The notes below the pieces were generated by a model. It had not been told where the DNA came from. It searched no databases and was given only the letters and a program-made list of their open reading frames with translations. The position numbers and the translations under genes were made by a program. A stretch of DNA of 40,679 nucleotides from Pseudomonadota bacterium (GTDB lineage: Bacteria > Pseudomonadota > Alphaproteobacteria > Rhizobiales > JAKPQE01): NCBI GenBank assembly GCA_029572955.1, contig JAKPQE010000081.1, positions 1-40,679 on the forward strand, written 5' to 3'. Shown here one piece after another: positions 16,549 through 27,278 of this stretch. How positions within the stretch are numbered: the stretch's first letter is position 1; each line of letters begins with the position of its first letter.

Positions 16549-17631
16549 TCACACGTAGGGGAACGGCCAGACGCGGAGTTTCTCCTTGGCGATCTGCCAG
16601 AGCCGGACGAGGCCGTGCGGCTCCACGATCAGGAAGAAGATGATGAGCGCGCCGACGATCATCCGGGTCGTATGCTCGACCGTCTCGGCGGCGATGTCGA
16701 TGCCGACCGCCGGCATGCCGAAGCGGATCAGCACCGGCAGGATCCAGATGAAGGCCGCCCCCATGAACGAACCGACGAGGCTGCCGAGGCCGCCGAGGAT
16801 CGCCATGAAGAGGATCTGGAAGGACAGGTTGATGGAGAACGCCGCCGGCTCGGCCGCGCCGAGCCAGGAGAACACCATCAGCGCGCCGGCGACGCCGCAG
16901 ACATAGGACGACACCGCGAAGGCCGAGAGCTTGGCGACCAGCGGGCGCACGCCGATCAGCTCGGCGGCGATGTCCATGTCGCGGATCATCATCCAGGACC
17001 GGCCGACCCGGCCGCGCACGATGTTCTTCATGATGATCGTGATCAGGATGACGAGGCCGAGCACCAGGAAATAGCGCGTCAGCGGCGAGGCCGCCGGCCC
17101 CGACAGGATGATGCCGCCGAAGCCGGTCCGCTCCGGCACCTCGATCGCGCCCGAGGCGTTGTAGTTGTAGAGCCACGGCACGCGGATGAAGCACCACTCG
17201 AGGAAGAACTGCGCCGCAAGCGTCGTCACCGCCAGATAGAGGCCCTTGATCCTGAGGCTCGGCAGGCCGAACACCATGCCGATCGCCGCCGAGAAGAAGC
17301 CCGACAGGAGGACGAGGACGACGAGATTGGCATCCGGGAAGATCGTCGTCAGCTTGTAGCAGGCATAGGCGCCGACGCCCATGAAGGCGCCCGAGCCGAG
17401 CGACAGCTGGCCGGCATAGCCGGTCAGGATGTTGAGGCCGATCGTTGCCAGCGAGAAGATCAGGAACGGGATCATGATCGAAGTGATCATGAAGTCGCTG
17501 CCCGTCAGCGGCACGACGACGAGACCGATGATGAGGATGGCGCCGATGCCGATCTTGTCCTGCAGGATCGGGAAGACCTGCTGGTCGGCTTCGTAGCTCG
17601 TCTTGAACTGGCCTGCTTCGCGATAGAACAT
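16549..17631 (-). CDS. livM: Branched-chain amino acid-type ABC transporter permease LivM
   Basis: The 360-residue inner-membrane permease has a hydrophilic start (MFYREAGQFKTSYEADQQVF) and then about nine to ten hydrophobic helices. LNILTGYAGQLSLGSGAFMG, LPSLRIKGLYLAVTTLA and AELIGVRPLVAKLSAFAVSS mark LivM and its contact loop to the ATPases; AILGGLGSLVGSFMGAAFI is also typical. The ATG at 17631 starts 4 bp after the livH stop; an extended start at 17664 would overlap livH and is less likely. It pairs with LivH to form the channel. Confidence 0.93.
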   Translation of the reverse strand: MFYREAGQFKTSYEADQQVFPILQDKIGIGAILIIGLVVVPLTGSDFMITSIMIPFLIFSLATIGLNILTGYAGQLSLGSGAFMGVGAYACYKLTTIFPDANLVVLVLLSGFFSAAIGMVFGLPSLRIKGLYLAVTTLAAQFFLEWCFIRVPWLYNYNASGAIEVPERTGFGGIILSGPAASPLTRYFLVLGLVILITIIMKNIVRGRVGRSWMMIRDMDIAAELIGVRPLVAKLSAFAVSSYVCGVAGALMVFSWLGAAEPAAFSINLSFQILFMAILGGLGSLVGSFMGAAFIWILPVLIRFGMPAVGIDIAAETVEHTTRMIVGALIIFFLIVEPHGLVRLWQIAKEKLRVWPFPYV

Positions 17632-17635
17632 CCGC

Positions 17636-18613
17636 TCACACCCTCTCGATGATCTTTTCGCCAAAGAGGCCTTGCGGCCGGAAAATGAGGAACACGAGGG
17701 CGATCCCGTAGGCGAGCCAGGACTCGATGCCGCCGCCGACCAGCGGGCCCCAGTAGATTTCGCCGATCTTCTCGCCGACGCCGATGATGAGGCCGCCGAC
17801 GATCGCGCCCGGGATCGAGGTGAAGCCGCCGAGGATCAGCACCGGCAGGGCCTTCAGCGCGACGATCTCGAGCGCGAAGGAAACGTCCGAACGCGCGCCC
17901 CACATGATGCCGGTGACGAGCGCCACGACGCCGGCCGCGAACCACACGATCGCCCAGATCTGGTTGAGCGAGATGCCGACCGACAGCGCTGCCTGATGAT
18001 CGTCGGCAACGGCCCGCAGCGCCCGCCCGATCCGCGTCTTGTTGAAGAAGATGGCGAGCGCCACGATCATGATCGCCGCGATCACCGTCGCCGCGATGTC
18101 GATCTTCTGCAGCGAGATGAGGCCCGGCGAGCCGCCCGGCCCCCAGCCCTCCGGCTCCAGCACGACCGAACCCGACGGCAGGCCGAGCTCGTTCGCGATC
18201 ATCACCTTCGGCTCGCCGCCGAAGATGAACTCGCCGAGGCCGACGAGGAAGTAGGTGAGCCCGATCGTCGCCATCAGGAGGATGATGTCCGGCTGGTTGA
18301 CCAGCGGGCGCATGACGAAGCGCTCGACGCAGATCGCCAGCAGCGCCATCACGCCGACCGCGAGGACGAGCGCGGCGAGCGCCGGCACGCCCTTCTCGTA
18401 GAGGCCGACGAGGGTCAGCGCCGCGAACACCACCATGATGCCCTGGGCGAAGTTGAAGACGCCCGAGGCCTTGAAGATCAGCACGAAGCCGAGGGCGATG
18501 AGGGCGTAGAGAATGCCGCCGACGATCCCCTCCCAGAGCACCTGGAGGAGAAAGTCCGGCATCTGGACCATCTGCACGAAGGGGTCGACGAAAATGCTGT
18601 AGAGGAAATCCAT
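17636..18613 (-). CDS. livH: Branched-chain amino acid-type ABC transporter permease LivH
   Basis: This 325-residue integral membrane protein has about eight hydrophobic segments. VGGILYALIALGFVLIFKASGVFNFAQG (read in two parts) is the LivH hallmark, and KTRIGRALRAVADDHQAALSVGI is the loop that contacts the ATPases. GALVG-like repeats occur near the C-terminus (IPGAIVGGLIIGVGEKIGEI). It lies between livG (10 bp upstream) and livM (4 bp downstream) in the operon. Substrate as for the whole transporter: unknown, probably an organic acid rather than an amino acid, given the flanking CoA ligases. Confidence 0.93.
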   Translation of the reverse strand: MDFLYSIFVDPFVQMVQMPDFLLQVLWEGIVGGILYALIALGFVLIFKASGVFNFAQGIMVVFAALTLVGLYEKGVPALAALVLAVGVMALLAICVERFVMRPLVNQPDIILLMATIGLTYFLVGLGEFIFGGEPKVMIANELGLPSGSVVLEPEGWGPGGSPGLISLQKIDIAATVIAAIMIVALAIFFNKTRIGRALRAVADDHQAALSVGISLNQIWAIVWFAAGVVALVTGIMWGARSDVSFALEIVALKALPVLILGGFTSIPGAIVGGLIIGVGEKIGEIYWGPLVGGGIESWLAYGIALVFLIFRPQGLFGEKIIERV

Positions 18614-18623
18614 GTCCGCCCCG

Positions 18624-19439
18624 TCAATGCGACACGCCGAGATAGGCGTCGATCACGTCCTGATTGGCCTGCACCTCTTCCGGCGTGCCGTCGGCGATCT
18701 TCTTGCCGTAGTCGAGCACCACGACCCGGTCGGAGAGATCCATGACCACCCCCATGTCGTGTTCGATGAGGGCGATCGTCGTGCCGAACTGGCTGTTCAC
18801 GTCGAGGATGAAGCGGCTCATGTCCTCCTTCTCCTCGAGGTTCATGCCGGCCATCGGCTCGTCGAGCAGCAGGAGTTCCGGTTCCATGGCAAGCGCCCGG
18901 CCGAGCTCGACCCGCTTCTGCAGGCCGTAGGGCAGCCGGCCGACCGGCGCCCGCCGGATGTGCTGGATCTCGAGGAAGTCGATGATCTCCTCGACCTTGC
19001 GGCGATGCTCGATCTCTTCCGTGCGGGCCGGGCCGTAGTGGAAGAGGTGCCAGAAGAAGTGCTTCTTCATCAGCAGCGTGCGCCCAGACATGATGTTGTC
19101 GAGGGTCGACATGCCCTTGAAGAGGGCGACGTTCTGGAAGGTCCGCGCGATGCCCTGGCTCGCCGCCTCGTAGGGCCGCATCTTCGAGCGCGCCGCCCCC
19201 TTGAAGGTGATGACGCCTTCCTGCGGGTGGTAGAAGCCGTTGATGACGTTGAGCATCGACGTCTTGCCGGCACCGTTCGGGCCGATGATGGCGCGGATCT
19301 CGCCCTTGCGGATGTCGAACGAGATGTTGGTGATCGCGCGCACGCCACCGAACGACAGCGACACGTTCTCGACCTTGAGCATCACTTCGGGCTCGCCCGT
19401 CGCCTCGGCGGCGACGGCGGTTTCGGTTGCTGCGTTCAT
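18624..19439 (-). CDS. livG: Branched-chain amino acid-type ABC transporter ATPase LivG
   Basis: The 271-residue ATPase is the second motor of the HAAT transporter. Walker A is IGPNGAGKTS, the signature appears in its LivG form LPYGLQKRVELGRALA, Walker B is ELLLLDEPMAGMN, and the H-loop is IALIEHDMGVVM. GKKIADGTPEEVQANQDVI near the end is typical. Its start codon overlaps the stop of the upstream acyl-CoA synthetase gene by 4 bp (ATGA), which implies coupled translation and ties the enzyme to the transporter. Confidence 0.95.
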   Translation of the reverse strand: MNAATETAVAAEATGEPEVMLKVENVSLSFGGVRAITNISFDIRKGEIRAIIGPNGAGKTSMLNVINGFYHPQEGVITFKGAARSKMRPYEAASQGIARTFQNVALFKGMSTLDNIMSGRTLLMKKHFFWHLFHYGPARTEEIEHRRKVEEIIDFLEIQHIRRAPVGRLPYGLQKRVELGRALAMEPELLLLDEPMAGMNLEEKEDMSRFILDVNSQFGTTIALIEHDMGVVMDLSDRVVVLDYGKKIADGTPEEVQANQDVIDAYLGVSH

Positions 19440-21421
19440 TCCGCCGCCTCCTTCACTTCCTCGACGGCGGGATAGACGGTCATGTCGCGGATCTGGACGG
19501 TCGCGGCGATGCGACCCTTGCGTCCGTCCTCGAATGTCACCTCGGTCTCGATGAACTTCTCGCTCGAGCCGTCATAGAGCGCCTCGATCAGCGGCCCGTA
19601 GCGCTCGGCGATGAACGAGCGGCGCACCTTCTGCGTCCGCGTCAGCTCGCCGTCGTCGGCATCGAGCTCCTTGTGCAGGATGAGGAAGCGGTGGATCTGC
19701 GCGCCGGCCATGGCCGACTCGTGGGCGAGGTCGCGGTTCACCTTGTCGACATTGCTCTGGAGCATCTCGTAGACCTGCGGGTGGCCCGCCAGTTCCTGGT
19801 AGCTCGCATAGGAGATGTTGTTGCGCTCGGCCCAGTTGCCGACCGCGTTGAGATCGATGTTGAGGAACACCGTGCTGAAATCGCGGCCGTCGCCGAAGGC
19901 CACCGCTTCCTTGACGTTCGGGAAGAACTTCAGCTTGTTCTCGATGTATTTCGGCGCGAACAGCGTGCCGTCGACGAGCTTGCCGACATCCTTGGCGCGG
20001 TCGATGATCTTCAGCTGGCCGTCGTGATCGAAGAAGCCGGCATCGCCCGTGTGCACCCAGCCCTCGTCGTCGACCGTGCCCTTGGTCGCCTCGTCGTTCT
20101 TGAAATAGCCGATGAACATGCCCGGGCTCTTGAACAGCACCTCGCCGGTCTCCGAGATCCTGATCTCGACGTTCGGCGCCGCCGGGCCGACCGTGTCGGA
20201 CCGCACATGGCCGTCTTCCTGCGCCGTCACGTAGAGGAAGGCTTCGGTCTGGCCGTAGAGCTGCTTCAGGTTGAGGCCGAGCGAGCGGTAGAAGCTGAAG
20301 AGGTCCGGGCCGATCGCCTCGCCGGCCGTATAGGCGGTGCGGATGCGCGAGAAGCCGAGCACGTTCTTCAGCGGCCCGTAGACGAGGGCGTTGCCGAGCC
20401 CGTACAGCAGCCGGCCGACCAGCGGCACCGGCCGCTTGTCGAGGATGTCCTCGCCGTAGCGCTTCGCGACGTCGATGAAGTAGTGGAACATCTTGCGCTT
20501 GATGGCGCTGGCGTCCTCCATGCGGATCATCACCCGGGTGAGCAGGCCCTCGAAGACGCGCGGCGGTGCGAAATAGAAGGTCGGGCCGATCTCCCGGAGG
20601 TCGTGCTGCGCCGTCTCGCCGCTTTCCGGGCAGGCCATGCAGAAGCCGGCCACCATTCCCTGCGCGTAGTTGAGATAGTGGTCGCCGACCCAGGCGAGCG
20701 GCAGATAGGCCAGCACCTCGTCGGCATCGCTCAGGTGGTCGAACACCGCCGTGTCGGTCGCCGCCGCGATGCAGCGCTCGGCCGACAGCATCACGCCCTT
20801 GGAGCGGCCGGTCGTGCCCGAGGTGTAGAGGATGATCGAGATGTCGGAGCCCTTGCCCTGCTCGATCTCGTCGAAGAACCGCACTTCGGCGGTCTGGTCG
20901 GTGCGCAGCGACTCGCGGCCCTTGGTCTGGATCGCCTCGAAGGAGTGCAGCCGGGTGTGGTCGTATTTCTCGAGGCCGCGCGGCTCGTCGTAGACCATGT
21001 GGCGCAGGCTCTTCAGCCGGTCGCCGACCGAGAGCACCTTGTCGACCTGCTCCTGGTCCTCGGCCACCGCGAAGGCGACGTCGGCATGCTCGAGCACATA
21101 GGCGAGTTCTTCGGCGATCGCATCGGCATAGACCGGCACCGGCGTGCCGCCGAGCGCCTGAACGGCCGCGATCGTCCAGTAGAGCCGCGGCCGATTCGCC
21201 CCGATCACCGCGCAGGTGTCGCCGCGCTCGAACCCCAGATCCTGCAGCCCGAGCGCGAAGGTCTTGACCTCGTCGAGGACCTCGCTCCACGTCCAGGTCT
21301 GCCAGATGCCGAGATCCTTCTCGCGCATCGCCGGCTTGCCACCGCGCACGATCGCGTTTCGCACCAACAGCTTGGGAAAAGTATCCAAGCGCCCGCCGGC
21401 AATCGCTGCCGCGTCAGCCAT
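19436..21421 (-). CDS. Long-chain acyl-CoA synthetase-like AMP-binding enzyme
   Basis: The 661-residue protein is an adenylate-forming ligase of the FadD15/ACSL type (length 600-660). The phosphate loop YTSGTTGRSKG is at residues 199-209. LYGQTEAFLYVTAQEDG, the GWVHTGDAGFFDHDGQLKIIDRAKD motif (in parts) and the A10-like LTRTQKVRRSF near the C-terminus follow. It would turn a free acid into its CoA ester in the cytoplasm. It is the first gene of the transporter operon, overlapping livG by 4 bp, so it most likely activates the imported acid. GAGGAAACGGC precedes the ATG. This linkage of an ACSL enzyme to liv genes is recurrent in proteobacteria, but the substrate is not known to me. Confidence 0.88.
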   Translation of the reverse strand: MADAAAIAGGRLDTFPKLLVRNAIVRGGKPAMREKDLGIWQTWTWSEVLDEVKTFALGLQDLGFERGDTCAVIGANRPRLYWTIAAVQALGGTPVPVYADAIAEELAYVLEHADVAFAVAEDQEQVDKVLSVGDRLKSLRHMVYDEPRGLEKYDHTRLHSFEAIQTKGRESLRTDQTAEVRFFDEIEQGKGSDISIILYTSGTTGRSKGVMLSAERCIAAATDTAVFDHLSDADEVLAYLPLAWVGDHYLNYAQGMVAGFCMACPESGETAQHDLREIGPTFYFAPPRVFEGLLTRVMIRMEDASAIKRKMFHYFIDVAKRYGEDILDKRPVPLVGRLLYGLGNALVYGPLKNVLGFSRIRTAYTAGEAIGPDLFSFYRSLGLNLKQLYGQTEAFLYVTAQEDGHVRSDTVGPAAPNVEIRISETGEVLFKSPGMFIGYFKNDEATKGTVDDEGWVHTGDAGFFDHDGQLKIIDRAKDVGKLVDGTLFAPKYIENKLKFFPNVKEAVAFGDGRDFSTVFLNIDLNAVGNWAERNNISYASYQELAGHPQVYEMLQSNVDKVNRDLAHESAMAGAQIHRFLILHKELDADDGELTRTQKVRRSFIAERYGPLIEALYDGSSEKFIETEVTFEDGRKGRIAATVQIRDMTVYPAVEEVKEAAE

Positions 21422-21578
21422 GCCGTTTCCTCACCCTGGCCGCCGGCCCGTGTTTTTTTGGCCGGTCTCGATTTCGTTATCGTCACTAAATCTAACGACC
21501 TTCGACAAATCAAGACGGTTTTGGTGACATTCGCAACGACGGGGCGACACTTTGCCGGCTACTGGGCATGCCGGCCGA

Positions 21579-23171
<1,593 letters not shown>

Positions 23172-23174
23172 CGG

Positions 23175-23708
23175 TCAGTTCCCGTGGAAGCGCAGGGCTT
23201 CGAGTTCGTCGTGGTCGCCGCCGAGCGCCAGCGCCGCATGGGCCGCCATCGACAGTCCCTGCAGCACCATCTGCACGGCGAACAGCGGGATCGCCGTCTT
23301 CAGCACGAACACCGCCGGGATGCCGCTCGTCTCCTTGGACTTCTCGAGGATCGCCCAGGACTGGCCGACATAGGGCCAGGAGAGCTTCAGGATGACGAGC
23401 GCGACCGGCACGACGAAGAGCAGCGCCCCGACCAGATTGACCGTCGCCTTCAGCCGCGGCCGCGCCTCGCGATAGAAGATGTCGACCCGGACGTGGCCGT
23501 CGTGCTTCAGCGTATAGGCGGCGGCCAGCATGAACAGGAAGGCGTGCAGGTAGAGGATCGATTCCTGCGCCCAGATCGAGCCGACGCCGAACACGTAGCG
23601 CATCAGCACCACGGCGAACTGGATCAGCACGATCGCCAGCGTGAACCAAGCGACGAACCGGCCGGTCCATTCGCTGAGGCTGTCGACGAATTCCGTGAAG
23701 GCGCGCAT
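23175..23708 (-). CDS. dctQ: TRAP transporter small permease (DctQ)
   Basis: The 177-residue membrane protein has four hydrophobic segments typical of DctQ (about residues 17-37, 48-66, 92-112 and 135-155). FVYGVGSIWAQESILYLHAF-like sequence (read FGVGSIWAQESILYLHAFLF) and KHDGHVRVDIFY are family hallmarks. It pairs with the large subunit 3 bp downstream to form a sodium-driven solute importer. The gene diverges from an amidotransferase across about 190 bp. Confidence 0.9.
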   Translation of the reverse strand: MRAFTEFVDSLSEWTGRFVAWFTLAIVLIQFAVVLMRYVFGVGSIWAQESILYLHAFLFMLAAAYTLKHDGHVRVDIFYREARPRLKATVNLVGALLFVVPVALVILKLSWPYVGQSWAILEKSKETSGIPAVFVLKTAIPLFAVQMVLQGLSMAAHAALALGGDHDELEALRFHGN

Positions 23709-23900
23709 GCAACGTCTCGGGGCAAGGCTTTTCGGGCGTCTGTCTAGCCGGTCTTGCGCCCGCCGTCACCTGCCGGCCGCGATTTCGCCCGGCAAAGGGG
23801 CATTCCACAGCACGGCAAAACGCTCTATGTCTGTCGTCGATCGCTCCCGCGGGCGCCGCACCGGCGCTCCCGACCCCCTCGAAGGATACGCCAGGCCATC

Positions 23901-24662
23901 ATGCCGTCCGATCGCACGCCCGTCGTCCTCGTTTCGGCCGACGTCAAGCCCCTCGAGAACTATCACTGGCACGCCACGCCCTCGACCTATCTCAACGCCG
24001 TGCTCGCCGGCGCCGGCGCCGTGCCGCTGATCCTGCCCGATTTCGGCGACCGGCTCGACCTCGACGCCGCGCTCGACCGCGTCGACGGCGTGCTCTGCAC
24101 CGGCTCGCGCTCCAACGTCCACCCGTCGAACTACGGCGCCGAGCCGAACGCCCATTACGAGCCCTATGACGAGGCGCGCGATGCGACGACGCTGCCGCTG
24201 ATCCGCCGCGCCATCGAGCGCGCGATCCCGATGTTCTGCGTCTGCCGCGGCTTCCAGGAGCTGAACGTCACCCTCGGCGGCTCGCTCGCCACCGAGATCC
24301 AGGAACTGCCCGGCCGCATGGACCACCGCGCCCCGGTCTCCGATGTCCAGAACGAGCGCTTCGCCATCCGCCACCCGGTCGAGATCGTGCCGGGCGGCGT
24401 GCTCGCCGGCATCTTCGGCGCGCCCTCGATCGAGGTGAACTCCCTGCATCGCCAGGCGATCGATCGCCTCGCCGACCGCCTCGTCGTCGAGGGCCGCGCG
24501 CCCGACGGCACCATCGAGGCGGTACGGGTGAAGGACGCGCCGGGCTGGACCCTCGGCGTGCAGTGGCACCCCGAATACTGGGTCGGCAGCGACCCGGTCT
24601 CCGATCGCCTGTTCGAGGCTTTCGGCAAGGCGGTGCGCGCCGGCCACCCCGTCAAGGGCTGA
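23901..24662 (+). CDS. Class I glutamine amidotransferase, gamma-glutamyl-GABA hydrolase (PuuD-like)
   Basis: The 253-residue protein matches peptidase C26 enzymes that cleave gamma-glutamyl amides, as PuuD does in putrescine breakdown. The nucleophile Cys115 sits in MFCVCRGFQELNVTLGGSL. The catalytic histidine follows in GVQWHPEYW, and SLHRQAIDRLADRL is typical of the family. The ATG at 23901 follows GAAGGA at a slightly long distance; upstream extensions are Arg/Pro-rich and look non-coding. The length is that of PuuD. A polyamine connection is possible because the window also encodes ornithine decarboxylase and homospermidine synthase, but those genes lie 7 kb away. It converges with the next gene. 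Confidence 0.85.
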   Translation: MPSDRTPVVLVSADVKPLENYHWHATPSTYLNAVLAGAGAVPLILPDFGDRLDLDAALDRVDGVLCTGSRSNVHPSNYGAEPNAHYEPYDEARDATTLPLIRRAIERAIPMFCVCRGFQELNVTLGGSLATEIQELPGRMDHRAPVSDVQNERFAIRHPVEIVPGGVLAGIFGAPSIEVNSLHRQAIDRLADRLVVEGRAPDGTIEAVRVKDAPGWTLGVQWHPEYWVGSDPVSDRLFEAFGKAVRAGHPVKG

Positions 24663-24671
24663 CCGATCGCC

Positions 24672-26468
24672 TCAGTGGCTGACGCCGAACCCGACGGCGG
24701 CGGTGAGGAGAATGAGGCCGGTCAAGAGCACGAAGAGCGCGCCGCCGATCTCGACCGAGCGGTGCAGCACGTAGCTTGCCCGCGATTCCGGTCCCGCCAT
24801 CTTCATCGCCAGGCCCTTGGCGGTGATCGCGATCGCCGCGATCGTCGCCACCGTGATGCCGGTGCCGAGCGCCATGGCGAAAGCCGAGGCGATGCCGGCA
24901 AGGAGCATGCCCTGCGACAAGGCGAAGGCGAGGACGATCAGCGCGCCCGAACAGGGCCGCATGCCGATGGTCGCGATCGCCGCGAGCGCCCCGCTCCCGA
25001 ACGAACCCGCCGGCGCCACCGCCATCGGCGCCCCCGCCTCGTCCGCGATCGTGCAGGGATGCTGCACGCCGGGCCCGGCGCCGCGATGCGCATGGTCATG
25101 GTCATGGTCATGATGGTGACCATGGTCGTGGCCGTGACCATGGTCGTGGCCGTGACCCCGGAAGATCTTGGTGTAGACGAGCCACAGGCCGAGGAGAACG
25201 ATGAGGCCGTAGGAGCCGATCTCGAAGGCCCGCGCCGTGTCGTTGATGGCAACGCTCGTCAGCTTGAGGAGCGCGCCCGCCGCCCCGATCAGCAGCACCG
25301 CCGTCACCGCCTGGGCGAAGGCCGCGGCGAACGACAGGAGAACCCCGGTGCGCGCCGTCTCGCCATTGGCCAGCACATAACTCGTCAGCACCGCCTTGCC
25401 GTGGCCGGGTCCCGCCGCGTGGAAGACGCCGTAGGCGAAACTGATCAGCATCAGGAACCACACCGCCGAGCCGTCGATCGCGGCGCGGCGCACGCCGTCG
25501 CGCAGCTTGGTGTAGAAGGCGTTCTGCTGGCGCGCGACGAAGCCGAGCAGCTGCGTGATCGGCCCCGGCGCCGCGCTCGCCGCCGGGCGCTCGACGGCCG
25601 CCGGCGGCGTCTCGGCGACGCTCGGTGCCGCCGCGATGCGCTCGGCCGGGGTCATCGCCGGTCCGGCGAACCGCTCGATCGCCGCCATCCCGTCCTTCGG
25701 GGTCCCGGCAATCGCCGCGGCCGGCGTCCCGCAGCTCACCGTCAGCCGGTTGGCGAGCGTGTTGGTCATCGCCAGAAGCTCTTCCGGCGGCGTCTGCTGC
25801 GTCGCCGGGATCGCCGCGAGCGCCGCCGCCGTCGCGTCGTCGAGTTCGCCGGCTTCCTGCATCTCGACGCGGCATCCGGCCGGCGCCTGGTCGAGCGCCG
25901 TGCCGCCGTCCTTGGCAAAGGAATAGGCGATGTAATAATTCGGGTCGTAGACGTCGACCTCGAACTTTTTCTCGAGCTGGTAGGGTTCGACGAGCGGGAT
26001 CGTCACCGTCATTTCGAGATAGTGCACGTCGAGCAGTTCCGGCGTGTTCTCCTTTGCCGCCTGTTCGCGGATATAGGCGCGGTCGTCGTCGGAGAGCAGC
26101 CAGTAATCCTCGATCGGGATCTTCTTCATCACCAGCCGGTAGTCCGGCAGCGGATCGCCGAATTCGACATTGTCCTCGCCCTCGCCGGCGAAGGTGAAAT
26201 AGCCGAAGTCCTTCAGCGATTCGATGTTGACCTCGGCGAGTTCCCTCAGCTCGTCCTCGCTGAACTCGCCGTCGCCGTTGGCGTCGAGCCCCTGCACGGC
26301 GAAGGCCGAATAGGCGTCGTCGAACGACCAGACGTGACGCACGCCGACGATCGCGCCGTTCTCGAAGAGCACGGTCGTCTTGCCGGTGATGAAGACGTGC
26401 GGATGCGCGGCGGCGACGCCGACGAGGGCGAGCACCATGGCGAAGGCGGCAATCAGCGATCTCAGCAT
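24672..26468 (-). CDS. Fusion of a DUF1007 periplasmic domain and a nickel/cobalt (NicO/RcnA-type) transporter
   Basis: The 598-residue protein joins two modules usually found as neighbours. The N-terminal signal peptide (LRSLIAAFAMVLALVG...AHPHVF) leads into a DUF1007 domain of about 200 residues. That domain carries an EF-hand-like DANGDGEFSEDEL and VWSFDDAYSAFAVQG. An Ala/Pro-rich linker follows. The C-terminal half has about six helices with FHAAGPGHGKAVLTSY, typical of NicO/RcnA transporters, and a His/Asp cluster (HGHDHGHGHDHGHHHDHDHD) in a hydrophilic loop that should bind metal. GMRPCSGALIVLAFA is also family-typical. It likely moves nickel, cobalt or zinc across the inner membrane. 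The start at 26468 is supported by the signal peptide; the ribosome site is weak. Confidence 0.85.
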   Translation of the reverse strand: MLRSLIAAFAMVLALVGVAAAHPHVFITGKTTVLFENGAIVGVRHVWSFDDAYSAFAVQGLDANGDGEFSEDELRELAEVNIESLKDFGYFTFAGEGEDNVEFGDPLPDYRLVMKKIPIEDYWLLSDDDRAYIREQAAKENTPELLDVHYLEMTVTIPLVEPYQLEKKFEVDVYDPNYYIAYSFAKDGGTALDQAPAGCRVEMQEAGELDDATAAALAAIPATQQTPPEELLAMTNTLANRLTVSCGTPAAAIAGTPKDGMAAIERFAGPAMTPAERIAAAPSVAETPPAAVERPAASAAPGPITQLLGFVARQQNAFYTKLRDGVRRAAIDGSAVWFLMLISFAYGVFHAAGPGHGKAVLTSYVLANGETARTGVLLSFAAAFAQAVTAVLLIGAAGALLKLTSVAINDTARAFEIGSYGLIVLLGLWLVYTKIFRGHGHDHGHGHDHGHHHDHDHDHAHRGAGPGVQHPCTIADEAGAPMAVAPAGSFGSGALAAIATIGMRPCSGALIVLAFALSQGMLLAGIASAFAMALGTGITVATIAAIAITAKGLAMKMAGPESRASYVLHRSVEIGGALFVLLTGLILLTAAVGFGVSH

Positions 26469-26631
26469 CTGGGGTCCCGGCGCGATGGTCTCGGCCCCGC
26501 CTCGCGGCGGCTCGACATTGTCCGCAGCATGAAATGGTCCGGGCGCGCGCCTTGTCGAGCCCCGCGCATGGGACCTCGTGTCGCTCATGCGGAACGCGCC
26601 GGGCTCGCCCGGCCGCGTCCGGCCCGCCGGA

Positions 26632-27174
26632 TCAGCGCATCACGCGCACCGGCGCACCGACATGCACCCGCTCGAACAGGTCGACGACGTCCGCATTGAG
26701 CATCCGGAAACAGCCGCCCGAGACGGCCCGCCCGATCGATCCCGGCGCATTGGTGCCGTGGATGCGATAGGCGCTCCAGCCGAGATAGATGGCGCGCACG
26801 CCGAGCGGGTTCTTCGGGCCGGGCGCCACATAGGCCGGCAGGCTCGGCTTCTTCGAACGCTGGTCGGGCGTCGGCGTCCAGCTCGGATTCTCGCGCTTGC
26901 GCACCACGTGGGTCTCGCCGAACCACTGGTTCTGCGGCGAACCGACGGCGACCGGATAACGGATCGCCTTGCCGCTGCCGAGGACATAGTAGAGCCGCCG
27001 CTCCGAGGTCTTGATGACGACCGTGCCCGGCTCGAACGTCCCGTCGAACTCGACGACGTCGCGCGCCACCTTTTCCGGTTCGTCGCGGGCCGCCTGCGCC
27101 GGCTCGACGAAACCGGCGGCCATGCCGAACATCGCACCGGCAATCACCGCTGCAGCGAGGATCGAGGTCTTCAT
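26632..27174 (-). CDS. L,D-transpeptidase (YkuD family)
   Basis: The 180-residue exported enzyme makes 3-3 cross-links in peptidoglycan or attaches proteins to it. A signal peptide (residues 1-28, ending AQA) is followed by a YkuD domain. That domain contains VVIKTSERRLYYVLGSGKAIRYPVAVG (in parts), a substrate-loop region NPSWTPTPDQR, and the catalytic motif with His139 (YRIHGTN) and Cys155 (SGGCFRMLNADVVDL). All catalytic residues are present. The ATG at 27174 follows GGGAGATGCG. It is one of several such proteins normal for Rhizobiales. It stands alone between the transporter fusion and a LysR gene on the same strand. Confidence 0.94.
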   Translation of the reverse strand: MKTSILAAAVIAGAMFGMAAGFVEPAQAARDEPEKVARDVVEFDGTFEPGTVVIKTSERRLYYVLGSGKAIRYPVAVGSPQNQWFGETHVVRKRENPSWTPTPDQRSKKPSLPAYVAPGPKNPLGVRAIYLGWSAYRIHGTNAPGSIGRAVSGGCFRMLNADVVDLFERVHVGAPVRVMR

Positions 27175-27278
27175 CGCATCTCCCGACGATTGCGGCCCCC
27201 GCTTGGGATCGGAGGCCTCGAATCTCGCCGATTGTGCCGAATCCGGCTCTTTTTCACAAGAGTCGGCCGGCCCGCACC

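Noticed and set aside
25080-25160. Tandem repeat of CATGGTCATG-like units
   Set aside because: It encodes the His/Asp cluster of the metal transporter in frame, so it is protein-level repetition rather than an independent DNA repeat.
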